Source: Actinernus sp. WN-2022
Lineage: Eukaryota; Cnidaria; Anthozoa; Actiniaria; Actinernidae
DNA length: 64,000 nt
Assembly (NCBI GenBank): GCA_030867875.1
Contig: JAOWCC010001751.1
Coordinates: 20,234,026-20,298,025, forward strand
Direction: 5' to 3'
Below the pieces are notes generated by a model. The model ran no database searches. It was not told where the DNA came from and worked only from the letters and a program-made list of their open reading frames with translations. This document shows positions 1 through 15,100 of the stretch, piece after piece (within the stretch, counting starts at the first letter, position 1; each line of letters starts with the position of its first letter). A program made the position numbers and the translations under genes.

Positions 1-149
1 ATTCACGAGCACGGTGAGGCGACTGTTGATCTGTGAGTCCAACAGGAGAGGAAGACACTTGGGCCGTAGGCTGTTCTTCAGCTTGGTGAAGAGGCTGTGC
101 CCAGGACGACAACTTAGCTGGCTGTTAATTGAATTCTTTATACTGCCGT
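1..149 (-). CDS. TERT: TERT exon 5 (partial): start of C-terminal extension
   Basis: Acceptor gttcttcag before 149. In phase 1 it reads DGSIKNSINSQLSCRPGHSL, then KCLPLLLDSQINSRLTV, matching the thumb (C-terminal extension) of TERT at the conserved LKC...LDxQVNS stretch. It is still open at the window edge. Confidence 0.85.
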
Positions 150-3100
150 CTGAAGAACATCATTAAAACATGAATTGTAAGGTCAAGAAACCATATTAGT
201 ATGGCTGATTTTTTTTTACTGCACTGGAAAACTGGCCCTCTTCCATCCAATAACATTTCCAACATATTTCCATCCATTGGAGTGTGCAAAACCATGGAAA
301 TTCAAACTTCCAACTATTTTCCAACCAATGGAAGAGGTTCAGTTTTCCAAATGCTATGAGATTTAAAGTTGGCTCAATTGAATAGACCCTCTTAGCTTAG
401 TTAGCTTTGTTTGCCCCATTTCAGATCACCGGATTTTAATTACCCTTGAGTATAGTGATATTTTGTTTGTATCCCAAGCTTGACGAAATCAATAAATTTC
501 TAGAATTCGGTAAACTCTAGAGAGCTATCACTAGTCTGTTCCAGGCTTTCTCTTCTTTCTTTTCGCCTTTTCTTTCGCCTCTTCCCTACTATCTGAGAAT
601 CATATATAACAGGCTATACTCTTATATGATGTGAATGGGCACAGAGATGCAAGCTGAATCGGTCTATTGCTGGTTTTCACTCAATCCCCAGAGATTCAAA
701 TGACAAAGGGCATGGCGGCCATGTTGGTGCCCCAACAAAAGAAGCTAACGAGGAATCTATTGTTTAAGGGTACCAACATGGCGGCTATGACGTCACGTGA
801 AAACCAGCAATTGGGAGTTTGCTGTCGCAGCGTTCGTCTCGATACTCAAATAATTAATCTCTCCTCAAGCTGATCCTAGGTTAACTGCAAGCTGCACAAA
901 AAGGGGTTCACGTTTAGTAAATATGGTCGTTATTTTAGCTAAATGCCAACCTCATCTTTTTATAACAGTGTCCAGCTCAGACTGCAAATGATGGCTCTGA
1001 CAATATCTATACGCTAACTTCTGAGACGATGTCGCAAAATATTACAGGGAGATATAGCAAAGAAACATCATCATTGCTACTTGTGTACTGTAATTTTCGT
1101 TACTGTTGGAGCTACATGCAGTTATTTTCAGTGACTTTCATATCAACTGACGAGGTTAAAATCATTGCAAATATGCAAACATGACTAACAAACTGTGTGT
1201 AGGTCTAGTCTTCAAGGAAATTATTGCGTATCATTTCAATCAAACATCGATGGACGAGACTGCACGACACCATGACATGGTGTTTCGTTATGTGACATCG
1301 CTTGTGACACCAGCTGTGATATCGCTTGTGACGTCAACTGTAACATTGCCTATGACGTTAACTGTGACATCACCCGTAAAGCCATCTGCGACATTTCATG
1401 TGACATTAACAAGTAACTTCACCGCTGTACTCGTAAAATACTTGCCTTGATATTTGGAGAGATCAAGTTGAACATCCAATGAGACTTGATCAATAAGAAA
1501 GCCGCACCAAGGAAACCTCTTCCCCTCGCTAATGCAACTAACAGGCTGGCCACCCTCTGTAACCGCAACGTAGTTAGTTAGCGTCTTGTTACTGTTGGCA
1601 TGGCAACCATATTCTAGAATCCCGGCATGCATCGTGGTGAGAAATGAATCGGCAAGGTGCTTGAGTGGGGTCATGAGAAGAAAGTCGTCAACCCATCGCA
1701 TGAGTAGCGTCGATTCGTCTCGTCGAATCGCACTGAAGTATCGACTTTCCATATCATTGTAGTAATAATGACAAAGATAGGAAGACAAGATGGAGCCCTG
1801 GGCAATACCTGAAGGGATGACAAAGAATGGGTCTTTTGCAGGGTACAATCACGTGGCTGTACTGGATGGTAAAAACATATCTGACGAGATCGGTATTAGC
1901 AAAAATGCTATTTTCCACCTCCAATCGAACGTCGATCTTTCTAAAACAGCGTTTTGAAGAATGTTTGCCATCCAGTAAATGCCTTTCCCATGGTGTAACG
2001 AGCTCAATTCATTCGTTGTTGAATTGATATATGAGCACATTCACACAGCGGCAAAACGGTATGCTCCGCTGGCCAAAAGAACGAAGGCTCTGCTATCAAA
2101 TACAAATTACCGAGGGTTTCAACTTTTTTAGTAAATAATTTTATAACTTAGTAAACTCACAGTGAATTACAAATTACGAAAACTTCAACCTGTTAAAGTC
2201 TTAGGCTTAGCTTTTAAGTAGTTTTCTTATTTTTTGACAAAACAGTTCACAAATGGATGCTTTTAAGCAGAAATTTTAAAATCACGGGTATGTGCCTGTT
2301 GTTTCATTTCAGTTTCGCGGGAAACTGGGGGCGGCCGCGCGCCGACAAGAAATAGCAAATACGCATGCGCGTAACGTTTTGCCGCGGTGTGGAGCACATG
2401 ACTGTCAGTCCTGCAAAAGGTCTATGCTTTGAGATGAGGTCCTGTTACACGAGAGAATTTTCCTTGCAACTTGAAAAACACAACCTCGTTGCTTGAAAGG
2501 TTGCAGAAGAAATTGCGCGCGTATCACCCCCTCTGCAACTCATTTCAACACCATGTTGAATGTTGAAAGAAGTGAGTCAACATGTTGAACGATGTTGCAG
2601 GAAATAGAGACATGCTCTATTCCATTCAAAAAGTTGCAACATCGTTCAACATGTTAACTCGCTTCTTTCAACATTCAACATGGTATGATACACGGTGTAA
2701 CATTTGTTGCCAACATCGTTCAACATGTTCACTCGCTTCTTTCAACATTCAACATGGTGTGATACACGGTTTAACATTTGTTACCAACATCGTTCAACAT
2801 GTTCACTCGCTTCTTTCAACATTCAACATGGTGATACACGGTTCAACATTTGTTGCCAACATCGTTCAACATGTTGACTCGCTTCTTTCAACATTCAACA
2901 TGGTATGATACCTGGTTCAACATTTGTTACCAACATCGTTCAACATGTTGACTCGCTTCTTTCAACATTCAACATGGCCGTATGATACCCGGTTCAACAT
3001 TTGTTACCAACATCGTTCAACATGTTGACTCGCTTCTTTCAACATTCAACATGGTATGATACCCGGTTCAACATTTGTTACCAACATCGTTCAGCATGTT

Positions 3101-6100
3101 GACTCGCTTCTTTCAACATTCAACATGGAATGATACACAGTTCAACATTTGTTGCCAACATCGTTCAACATGTTGACTCGCTTCTTTCAACATTCGAATA
3201 TACATGTGTTAGCTAACGATTCCAAATAACGATTTATAATTAATATATATATATATATATATATAAAGGAAAACATTCGAATAATCAGATTGGTTCTAAA
3301 CTGTGAAACAGTGCATGCGACCCAGTACCTGTCGTCTGTTGGTAGAACTGCGATCCAATCTTTACTATGTTTTTGAAGATATGCTCTCTCAACAGGGCAA
3401 GGAGTTTGTCTCTTCCTTCGTTGCTGTAGACAACTTGATCAACGAGAACAGCGTTGCGAAGATTAGTTTCCTACAACAGCGAAAGCAACATGTTTGTAGC
3501 AACGCTCCTCAAGACGGCAAACTTTTCACGCGCAAAATCCAATGTTAATATATGAGCTAAATCAATTGTTATGGCTAATGAGCTAAATCAATTGTTATGG
3601 CTAATAAGCTAAATCTATTGTTATGGTTAATGAGCTAAATCTATTGTTATGGCTCAGAGAACTGATTGGATTCGGCGCGTGAACAGTTTGCTATCTGGAA
3701 CGGACCTAAGACACCAGTTCGGCGACGTCTAGGACGACGCCAATAAAAAACAAGTTACACAGCACAATAACTGCATGTGGAATTGCATGAACGCGCACAC
3801 ATTCTGACCATTTTCTGCAAAAGCACAACGTGAAATCCCAGAGACTACGTATACACTAAGGAAAACGTGTGTTTATTCCCAGGAGAACGTAAAATAATAT
3901 GAATCCGGAAACGTTTACTCTAATGTAAACGTAGTGAAATCAGTTTTACGTTAAACAGAGCACGTGAACGTATAAAAGTAAGGATCAATCCGGATTTCTG
4001 GAAAAACCCCACCCCTCCCCTACGCTTCACCCTAACCTTCAATGGCTAATCATTAATAGAACGATGCATATCCAAGGGAGGGGTGGGTGGGTAGTTTCCC
4101 AGGAACTGGGATTGAGCCAAAACGTTTCGAAAACCTGAATAAGAAAAGCAATAAAAGTCAAATAAAAGACAGAATAAACACAAGAGTTGACAAGATAACA
4201 CTTGTTGACGTCCCGTCGTCACCGTATTGGTTTCTTAAGTGTGGTTTATACGACATTCATTTTGGGCATGGCACTCCTAACCCAAGACTGCCTTTTCACA
4301 TGCAGGGTCTCAGAACCTATAGATTTTCGGACACTCGTACCAAGAACATTTCCATTTACACGAAAAAAATAAGGGCAGTATTCCCTCACATTTGCAGGAA
4401 AGAAATTCCCTGACTTGTCACTGACCAAGAAGCATTTTTCACTGACCTCTAGTGCACGCTCGTATTTTTTCCAAATATTCAATCGCTACTTTGGGACAGA
4501 AACATTGAACAGAAACATTGAACAGAAACATTGAAGAGAACAGCTCAAAACAGCTAAAATAAATAAGAATTTGAAGCCTAAAAATAAAAATTCCCTGACT
4601 TTTCAATGAAATTTGGGATTTCCCTGACCAAATCCTAAATTCCCTAACATTGAAAAAGCGTTTTTCTCTTACCGTGTGAACCCTGAAGGAGTGCCGTGCC
4701 GAAACGTTTGGCAGGCGTACCTAAAATTGACTCAATCCAGGTTTCTGGGAAACTACCCACCCACCCTTCCCTTGGAAAGGCATCGTTCTATTAATGATTA
4801 ACCATTAAAGGTTAGGGCGAAGTGTGGGGGAGGGGTGGGGGTTTCCCAGAAACCATTATTGATCCCTAAAATTTAGGAGTGCCGTGCCAAAAATACTTAT
4901 CGTGTCAACCAGGCTTCAAAGTCCCTTCTAATATTATTAATAGTCAGCGCGGAGGAATAAGAGAGTGAAATATGGAATGGGGATACGAAATATTGCCTTA
5001 CTGCGCATGCACCTGCATAATCTTTCACAATCTCTGGATCCCCTGCTCGCTGGGTAGGGAAGTAAACTTGATTAGGGCAAGAGCCTAATGTCGACATCCT
5101 TATCACCGATTGCATACTTATTGCCTTCATAACTGCGTTTTCTCTTGTGAGAAGGATCAAAGAATGGTTATCTAAAATGTCACAACACGAGTTAAATTGT
5201 TTCATATGGGTCCAAGTATATTCTGTTGGGAGTGAATTTATTCTATAGTCTGCTGATAGCAGTACGCAACACTATTAGGGTTTGTTTGCGGAAAACTATG
5301 GCAAACTAAGCGTGGTATGTTACTTCAGTTAAACTAAGATGGTCCTTTATGGCTTCCTAACTTTTTCTCCCAGATCTCAGAAATGAAATTACTATTCCGA
5401 CGTCATAGGCTTGTCGGGTGGCTCTTTTACTTCCTTTAAACGAACTCCACCTTTATTGTAACTTTATCATATTATAAGTTAAGCTGTATGCCGCACTGTT
5501 AGTTATACCTTAATAATGTCACCAATTAATTCCTGGAATGTCCTGGAATCGTCTGCTTCCAACACATGTTTCTTGAACAATTTTCTGAGCGTGCCGTCCA
5601 TTTTGTTCAACACCACGAACCTAGATACGACGTAAAGTTCTTCCGTTAACACCTTCTGTACGATGCTGTAGAGCTTGTGCTGTAACATGGAGTCATAGCA
5701 CCTGCTGAGGTCCACGTGGACGAAGTACAGCGGTCTCCGATCGTCACTCGAACTCCTTCTTACCATGAAACCATGCAGAGCCTTATAGACATCATCAAAA
5801 CTAAGCATGGACGAGCCTGATATTGACGAGTCCTTGACCTTTTCGAACTTAATAATCTCAAACATGTTCCTCAGCTTCGAGTTGATCGATAGTTTCTTCT
5901 TGCTGGATGGACCTCCAATCGGCGTGTTGCGATATCTCATGTTCACAATTGGTCGTACGGACGTCGTCTTGGGAAGGAATCTCATGAGGGAGTATCCCAG
6001 GGAGGCCCTAGAACGCAACATGGACTCTGCCTCGGATTTTACAAGCGGTTTAAGTACCTTATGTTCAAGGGACCTCACCCCAAATCCCTGGATTACCTTC

Positions 6101-9100
6101 CAGACTGGCTTACGGTAGTAAAACAATCTACCTGCCTGCGTTACGCTCTCCGTGATGTAGAAATAGGACTTGAGAAGAACCAAGAGGTACCTTTTGACAA
6201 GCCACCACATCCATTTACATAGGAGCTCTCTCTGCTTCACTGACTCTTGTAGCGGCACGTGGCAGCTCTTTTGGGGTGGCATACCATTCAACCAAGAACA
6301 ATGCTTCACCTTTATCCCATCTAGCATCTGACCAAGGGAGAACTTCTCAAGTTTCCGAAGCTTCACAAACTTATCGAGATTGTCTAGGAACACCTTCTTG
6401 TTCTTGATGATCCCCAGAGGTCCTTGGATATGACTCTGTTACAGACGGCTGTCAGAAAGCGTGTTACCTACAAGAACGAGACATTCTCCTTTATTAACCG
6501 CTTCTTTCTTTCCACCACAAAACTCTAGTCTTATTCCAACACTCAAATCTTCTTGCGATGTCTCAAAATAAGTAAATTATGAGGACAATATTCCTTTCCA
6601 GTATCAATGCTACGGTTTTTCCTTAAATCGTTACGAAAACAATACCTCGAAATCCTACACATATCCCTCTTCTGAAATGTGGAAAGTAGTCGCTACTTTT
6701 AGTACGTCCTGTATAGTAGGACTTATTCCAGCTATTACGATATTATAGAATACATGTACCTCGGAATCCTACACATATCCCTCTTCTGAAATATAGAAAG
6801 TAGTCGCTACTTTTAGTATGTCCTGTATGGTGGGACTTATTCCAGCTATTCCTAAAATAGAAACCTCGATATCATGCGCATATCCCTCTTCTGAAATGTA
6901 GAAAGTAGTCGCTACTTTTAGTACGTTCTGTATAGTAGGACTTATTCCAACTATTCCTAAAATAGAAACCTCGATATCATGCGCATATCCCTCTTCTGAA
7001 ATGTAGAAAGTAGTCGCTACTTTTAGTACGTTCTGTATAGTAGGACTTATTCCAGCTATTCCTAAATTAGAATACCTCGAAATCCTGCAAATATCCCTCT
7101 TCTGAAATGTGGAAAGTAGTCGCTACTTTTAGTACGTCTTGTATAGTGGGACTTATTCCAGCTATTACGATATTATAGAATACATGTACCTCGGAATCCT
7201 ACACATATCCCTATTCTGAAATATAGAAAGTAGTCGCTACTTTTAGTACGTTCTGTATAGTAGGACTTATTCCAACTATTCCTAAAATAGAAACCTCGAT
7301 ATCATGCGCATATCCCTCTTCTGAAATGTAGAAAGTAGTCGCTACTTTTAGTACGTTCTGTATAGTAGGACTTATTCCAACTATTCCTAAAATAGAAACC
7401 TCGATATCATGCGCATATCCCTCTTCTGAAATGTAGAAAGTAGTCGCTACTTTTAGTACGTTCTGTATAGTAGGACTTATTCCAACTATTCCTAAAATAG
7501 AAACCTCGATATCATGCGCATATCCCTCTTCTGAAATGTAGAAAGTAGTCGCTACTTTTAGTACGTTCTGTATAGTAGGACTTATTCCAACTATTCCTAA
7601 AATAGAAACCTCGATATCATGCGCATATCCCTCTTCTGAAATGTAGAAAGTAGTCGCTACTTTTAGTACGTTCTGTATAGTAGGACTTATTCCAACTATT
7701 CCTAAAATAGAAACCTCGATATCATGCGCATATCCCTCTTCTGAAATGTAGAAAGTAGTCGCTACTTTTAGTACGTTCTGTATAGTAGGACTTATTCCAA
7801 CTATTCCTAAAATAGAAACCTCGATATCATGCGCATATCCCTCTTCTGAAATATAGAAAGTAGTCGCTACTTTTAGTACGTTCTGTATAGTAGGACTTAT
7901 TCCAACTATTCCTAAAATAGAAACCTCGATATCATGCGCATATCCCTCTTCTGAAATGTAGAAAGTAGTCGCTACTTTTAGTACGTTCTGTATAGTAGGA
8001 CTTATTCCAACTATTCCTAAAATAGAAACCTCGATATCATGCGCATATCCCTCTTCTGAAATGTAGAAAGTAGTCGCTACTTTTAGTACGTTCTGTATAG
8101 TAGGACTTATTCCAACTATTCCTAAAATAGAAACCTCGATATCATGCGCATATCCCTCTTCTGAAATGTGGAAAGTAGTCGCTACTTTTAGTATGTTCTG
8201 TATAGTAGGACTTATTCCAGCTATTCCTAAATTAGAATACCTCGAAATCCTGCAAATATCCCTCTTCTGAAATGTAGAAAGTAGTCGCTACTTTTAGTAC
8301 GTTCTGTATAGTAGGACTTATTCCAACTATTCCTAAAATAGAAACCTCGATATCATGCGCATATCCCTCTTCTGAAATGTAGAAAGTAGTCGCTACTTTT
8401 AGTACGTTCTGTATAGTAGGACTTATTCCAACTATTCCTAAAATAGAAACCTCGATATCATGCGCATATCCCTCTTCTGAAATGTAGAAAGTAGTCGCTA
8501 CTTTTAGTACGTTCTGTATAGTAGGACTTATTCCAACTATTCCTAAAATAGAAACCTCGATATCATGCGCATATCCCTCTTCTGAAATGTAGAAAGTAGT
8601 CGCTACTTTTAGTACGTTCTGTATAGTAGGACTTATTCCAACTATTCCTAAAATAGAAACCTCGATATCATGCGCATATCCCTCTTCTGAAATGTAGAAA
8701 GTAGTCGCTACTTTTAGTACGTTCTGTATAGTAGGACTTATTCCAACTATTCCTAAAATAGAAACCTCGATATCATGCGCATATCCCTCTTCTGAAATGT
8801 AGAAAGTAGTCGCTACTTTTAGTACGTTCTGTATAGTAGGACTTATTCCAACTATTCCTAAAATAGAAACCTCGATATCATGCGCATATCCCTCTTCTGA
8901 AATGTAGAAAGTAGTCGCTACTTTTAGTACGTTCTGTATAGTAGGACTTATTCCAACTATTCCTAAAATAGAAACCTCGATATCATGCGCATATCCCTCT
9001 TCTGAAATGTAGAAAGTAGTCGCTACTTTTAGTACGTTCTGTATAGTAGGACTTATTCCAACTATTCCTAAAATAGAAACCTCGATATCATGCGCATATC

Positions 9101-12100
9101 CCTCTTCTGAAATGTAGAAAGTAGTCGCTACTTTTAGTACGTTCTGTATAGTAGGACTTATTCCAACTATTCCTAAAATAGAAACCTCGATATCATGCGC
9201 ATATCCCTCTTCTGAAATGTAGAAAGTAGTCGCTACTTTTAGTACGTTCTGTATAGTAGGACTTATTCCAACTATTCCTAAAATAGAAACCTCGATATCA
9301 TGCGCATATCCCTCTTCTGAAATGTAGAAAGTAGTCGCTACTTTTAGTACGTTCTGTATAGTAGGACTTATTCCAACTATTCCTAAAATAGAAACCTCGA
9401 TATCATGCGCATATCCCTCTTCTGAAATGTAGAAAGTAGTCGCTACTTTTAGTACGTTCTGTATAGTAGGACTTATTCCAACTATTCCTAAAATAGAAAC
9501 CTCGATATCATGCGCATATCCCTCTTCTGAAATGTAGAAAGTAGTCGCTACTTTTAGTACGTTCTGTATAGTAGGACTTATTCCAACTATTCCTAAAATA
9601 GAAACCTCGATATCATGCGCATATCCCTCTTCTGAAATGTAGAAAGTAGTCGCTACTTTTAGTACGTTCTGTATAGTAGGACTTATTCCAACTATTCCTA
9701 AAATAGAAACCTCGATATCATGCGCATATCCCTCTTCTGAAATGTAGAAAGTAGTCGCTACTTTTAGTACGTTCTGTATAGTAGGACTTATTCCAACTAT
9801 TCCTAAAATAGAAACCTCGATATCATGCGCATATCCCTCTTCTGAAATGTAGAAAGTAGTCGCTACTTTTAGTACGTTCTGTATAGTAGGACTTATTCCA
9901 ACTATTCCTAAAATAGAAACCTCGATATCATGCGCATATCCCTCTTCTGAAATGTAGAAAGTAGTCGCTACTTTTAGTACGTTCTGTATAGTAGGACTTA
10001 TTCCAACTATTCCTAAAATAGAAACCTCGATATCATGCGCATATCCCTCTTCTGAAATGTAGAAAGTAGTCGCTACTTTTAGTACGTTCTGTATAGTAGG
10101 ACTTATTCCAACTATTCCTAAAATAGAAACCTCGATATCATGCGCATATCCCTCTTCTGAAATGTAGAAAGTAGTCGCTACTTTTAGTACGTTCTGTATA
10201 GTAGGACTTATTCCAACTATTCCTAAAATAGAAACCTCGATATCATGCGCATATCCCTCTTCTGAAATGTAGAAAGTAGTCGCTACTTTTAGTACGTTCT
10301 GTATAGTAGGACTTATTCCAACTATTCCTAAAATAGAAACCTCGATATCATGCGCATATCCCTCTTCTGAAATGTAGAAAGTAGTCGCTACTTTTAGTAC
10401 GTTCTGTATAGTAGGACTTATTCCAACTATTCCTAAAATAGAAACCTCGATATCATGCGCATATCCCTCTTCTGAAATGTAGAAAGTAGTCGCTACTTTT
10501 AGTACGTTCTGTATAGTAGGACTTATTCCAACTATTCCTAAAATAGAAACCTCGATATCATGCGCATATCCCTCTTCTGAAATGTAGAAAGTAGTCGCTA
10601 CTTTTAGTACGTTCTGTATAGTAGGACTTATTCCAACTATTCCTAAAATAGAAACCTCGATATCATGCGCATATCCCTCTTCTGAAATGTAGAAAGTAGT
10701 CGCTACTTTTAGTACGTTCTGTATAGTAGGACTTATTCCAACTATTCCTAAAATAGAAACCTCGATATCATGCGCATATCCCTCTTCTGAAATGTAGAAA
10801 GTAGTCGCTACTTTTAGTACGTTCTGTATAGTAGGACTTATTCCAACTATTCCTAAAATAGAAACCTCGATATCATGCGCATATCCCTCTTCTGAAATGT
10901 AGAAAGTAGTCGCTACTTTTAGTACGTTCTGTATAGTAGGACTTATTCCAACTATTCCTAAAATAGAAACCTCGATATCATGCGCATATCCCTCTTCTGA
11001 AATGTAGAAAGTAGTCGCTACTTTTAGTACGTTCTGTATAGTAGGACTTATTCCAACTATTCCTAAAATAGAAACCTCGATATCATGCGCATATCCCTCT
11101 TCTGAAATGTAGAAAGTAGTCGCTACTTTTAGTACGTTCTGTATAGTAGGACTTATTCCAACTATTCCTAAAATAGAAACCTCGATATCATGCGCATATC
11201 CCTCTTCTGAAATGTAGAAAGTAGTCGCTACTTTTAGTACGTTCTGTATAGTAGGACTTATTCCAACTATTCCTAAAATAGAAACCTCGATATCATGCGC
11301 ATATCCCTCTTCTGAAATGTAGAAAGTAGTCGCTACTTTTAGTACGTTCTGTATAGTAGGACTTATTCCAACTATTCCTAAAATAGAAACCTCGATATCA
11401 TGCGCATATCCCTCTTCTGAAATGTAGAAAGTAGTCGCTACTTTTAGTACGTTCTGTATAGTAGGACTTATTCCAACTATTCCTAAAATAGAAACCTCGA
11501 TATCATGCGCATATCCCTCTTCTGAAATGTAGAAAGTAGTCGCTACTTTTAGTACGTTCTGTATAGTAGGACTTATTCCAACTATTCCTAAAATAGAAAC
11601 CTCGATATCATGCGCATATCCCTCTTCTGAAATGTAGAAAGTAGTCGCTACTTTTAGTACGTTCTGTATAGTAGGACTTATTCCAACTATTCCTAAAATA
11701 GAAACCTCGATATCATGCGCATATCCCTCTTCTGAAATGTAGAAAGTAGTCGCTACTTTTAGTACGTTCTGTATAGTAGGACTTATTCCAACTATTCCTA
11801 AAATAGAAACCTCGATATCATGCGCATATCCCTCTTCTGAAATGTAGAAAGTAGTCGCTACTTTTAGTACGTTCTGTATAGTAGGACTTATTCCAACTAT
11901 TCCTAAAATAGAAACCTCGATATCATGCGCATATCCCTCTTCTGAAATGTAGAAAGTAGTCGCTACTTTTAGTACGTTCTGTATAGTAGGACTTATTCCA
12001 ACTATTCCTAAAATAGAAACCTCGATATCATGCGCATATCCCTCTTCTGAAATGTAGAAAGTAGTCGCTACTTTTAGTACGTTCTGTATAGTAGGACTTA

Positions 12101-15100
12101 TTCCAACTATTCCTAAATAGAAACCTCGATATCATGCGCATATCCCTCTTCTGAAATGTAGAAAGTAGTCGCTACTTTTAGTACGTTCTGTATAGTAGGA
12201 CTTATTCCAACTATTCCTAAAATAGAAACCTCGATATCATGCGCATATCCCTCTTCTGAAATGTAGAAAGTAGTCGCTACTTTTAGTACGTTCTGTATAG
12301 TAGGACTTATTCCAACTATTCCTAAAATAGAAACCTCGATATCATGCGCATATCCCTCTTCTGAAATGTAGAAAGTAGTCGCTACTTTTAGTACGTTCTG
12401 TATAGTAGGACTTATTCCAACTATTCCTAAAATAGAAACCTCGATATCATGCGCATATCCCTCTTCTGAAATTTAGAAAGTAGTCGCTACTTTTAGTACG
12501 TTCTGTATAGTAGGACTTATTCCAACTATTCCTAAATAGAAACCTCGATATCATGCGCATATCCCTCTTCTGAAATGTAGAAAGTAGTCGCTACTTTTAG
12601 TACGTTCTGTATAGTAGGACTTATTCCAACTATTCCTAAAATAGAAACCTCGATATCATGCGCATATCCCTCTTCTGAAATGTAGAAAGTAGTCGCTACT
12701 TTTAGTACGTTCTGTATAGTAGGACTTATTCCAACTATTCCTAAAATAGAAACCTCGATATCATGCGCATATCCTCTTCTGAAATGTAGAAAGTAGTCGC
12801 TACTTTTAGTACGTTCTGTATAGTAGGACTTATTCCAACTATTCCTAAAATAGAAACCTCGATATCATGCGCATATCCCTCTTCTGAAATATAGAAAGTA
12901 GTCGCTACTTTTAGTACGTTCTGTATAGTAGGACTTATTCCAACTATTCCTAAAATAGAAACCTCGATATCATGCGCATATCCCTCTTCTGAAATGTAGA
13001 AAGTAGTCGCTACTTTTAGTACGTTCTGTATAGTAGGACTTATTCCAACTATTCCTAAAATAGAAACCTCGATATCATGCGCATATCCCTCTTCTGAAAT
13101 ATAGAAAGTAGTCGCTACTTTTAGTACGTTCTGTATAGTAGGACTTATTCCAACTATTCCTAAAATAGAAACCTCGATATCATGCGCATATCCCTCTTCT
13201 GAAATGTAGAAAGTAGTCGCTACTTTTAGTACGTTCTGTATAGTAGGACTTATTCCAACTATTCCTAAAATAGAAACCTCGATATCATGCGCATATCCCT
13301 CTTCTGAAATGTAGAAAGTAGTCGCTACTTTTAGTACGTTCTGTATAGTAGGACTTATTCCAACTATTCCTAAAATAGAAACCTCGATATCATGCGCATA
13401 TCCCTCTTCTGAAATATAGAAAGTAGTCGCTACTTTTAGTACGTTCTGTATAGTAGGACTTATTCCAACTATTCCTAAAATAGAAACCTCGATATCATGC
13501 GCATATCCCTCTTCTGAAATGTAGAAAGTAGTCGCTACTTTTAGTACGTTCTGTATAGTAGGACTTATTCCAACTATTCCTAAAATAGAAACCTCGATAT
13601 CATGCGCATATCCCTCTTCTGAAATATAGAAAGTAGTCGCTACTTTTAGTACGTTCTGTATAGTAGGACTTATTCCAACTATTCCTAAAATAGAAACCTC
13701 GATATCATGCGCATATCCCTCTTCTGAAATGTAGAAAGTAGTCGCTACTTTTAGTACGTTCTGTATAGTGGGACTTATTCCAACTATTCCTAAAATAGAA
13801 ACCTCGATATCATGCGCATATCCCTCTTCTGAAATGTAGAAAGTAGTCGCTACTTTTAGTACGTTCTGTATAGTAGGACTTATTCCAACTATTCCTAAAA
13901 TAGAAACCTCGATATCATGCGCATATCCCTCTTCTGAAATGTAGAAAGTAGTCGCTACTTTTAGTACGTTCTGTATAGTAGGACTTATTCCAACTATTCC
14001 TAAAATAGAAACCTCGATATCATGCGCATATCCCTCTTCTGAAATGTAGAAAGTAGTCGCTACTTTTAGTACGTTCTGTATAGTAGGACTTATTCCAACT
14101 ATTCCTAAAATAGAAACCTCGATATCATGCGCATATCCCTCTTCTGAAATATAGAAAGTAGTCGCTACTTTTAGTACGTTCTGTATAGTAGGACTTATTC
14201 CAACTATTCCTAAAATAGAAACCTCGATATCATGCGCATATCCCTCTTCTGAAATGTAGAAAGTAGTCGCTACTTTTAGTACGTTCTGTATAGTGGGACT
14301 TATTCCAACTATTCCTAAAATAGAAACCTCGATATCATGCGCATATCCCTCTTCTGAAATGTAGAAAGTAGTCGCTACTTTTAGTACGTTCTGTATAGTG
14401 GGACTTATTCCAACTATTCCTAAAATAGAAACCTCGATATCATGCGCATATCCCTCTTCTGAAATGTAGAAAGTAGTCGCTACTTTTAGTACGTTCTGTA
14501 TAGTAGGACTTATTCCAACTATTCCTAAAATAGAAACCTCGATATCATGCGCATATCCCTCTTCTGAAATGTAGAAAGTAGTCGCTACTTTTAGTACGTT
14601 CTGTATAGTGGGACTTATTCCAACTATTCCTAAAATAGAAACCTCGATATCATGCGCATATCCCTCTTCTGAAATGTAGAAAGTAGTCGCTACTTTTAGT
14701 ACGTTCTGTATAGTGGGACTTATTCCAACTATTCCTAAAATAGAAACCTCGATATCATGCGCATATCCCTCTTCTGAAATGTAGAAAGTAGTCGCTACTT
14801 TTAGTACGTTCTGTATAGTAGGACTTATTCCAACTATTCCTAAAATAGAAACCTCGATATCATGCGCATATCCCTCTTCTGAAATGTAGAAAGTAGTCGC
14901 TACTTTTAGTACGTTCTGTATAGTAGGACTTATTCCAACTATTCCTAAAATAGAAACCTCGATATCATGCGCATATCCCTCTTCTGAAATGTAGAAAGTA
15001 GTCGCTACTTTTAGTACGTTCTGTATAGTAGGACTTATTCCAACTATTCCTAAAATAGAAACCTCGATATCATGCGCATATCCCTCTTCTGAAATATAGA

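Noticed and set aside
1181..1450. 89-codon plus-strand frame rich in Thr and Val
   Set aside because: It is the translation of a degenerate TGTGACATC minisatellite and runs into TERT exon 4 on the opposite strand.
4897..5205. 102-codon minus-strand open frame in TERT intron 2 as a missing TERT exon
   Set aside because: Exons 2 and 3 join directly in phase and cover the expected protein without a gap. The frame shows no TERT-like motif.
6390..6467. Alternative acceptor at 6435-6436 that would avoid the TERT frameshift
   Set aside because: It is in phase with the downstream frame but would delete the conserved FLTAVCNRVISKDLWGS segment, whereas the acceptor at 6468 restores it exactly. The frameshift reading is better supported.
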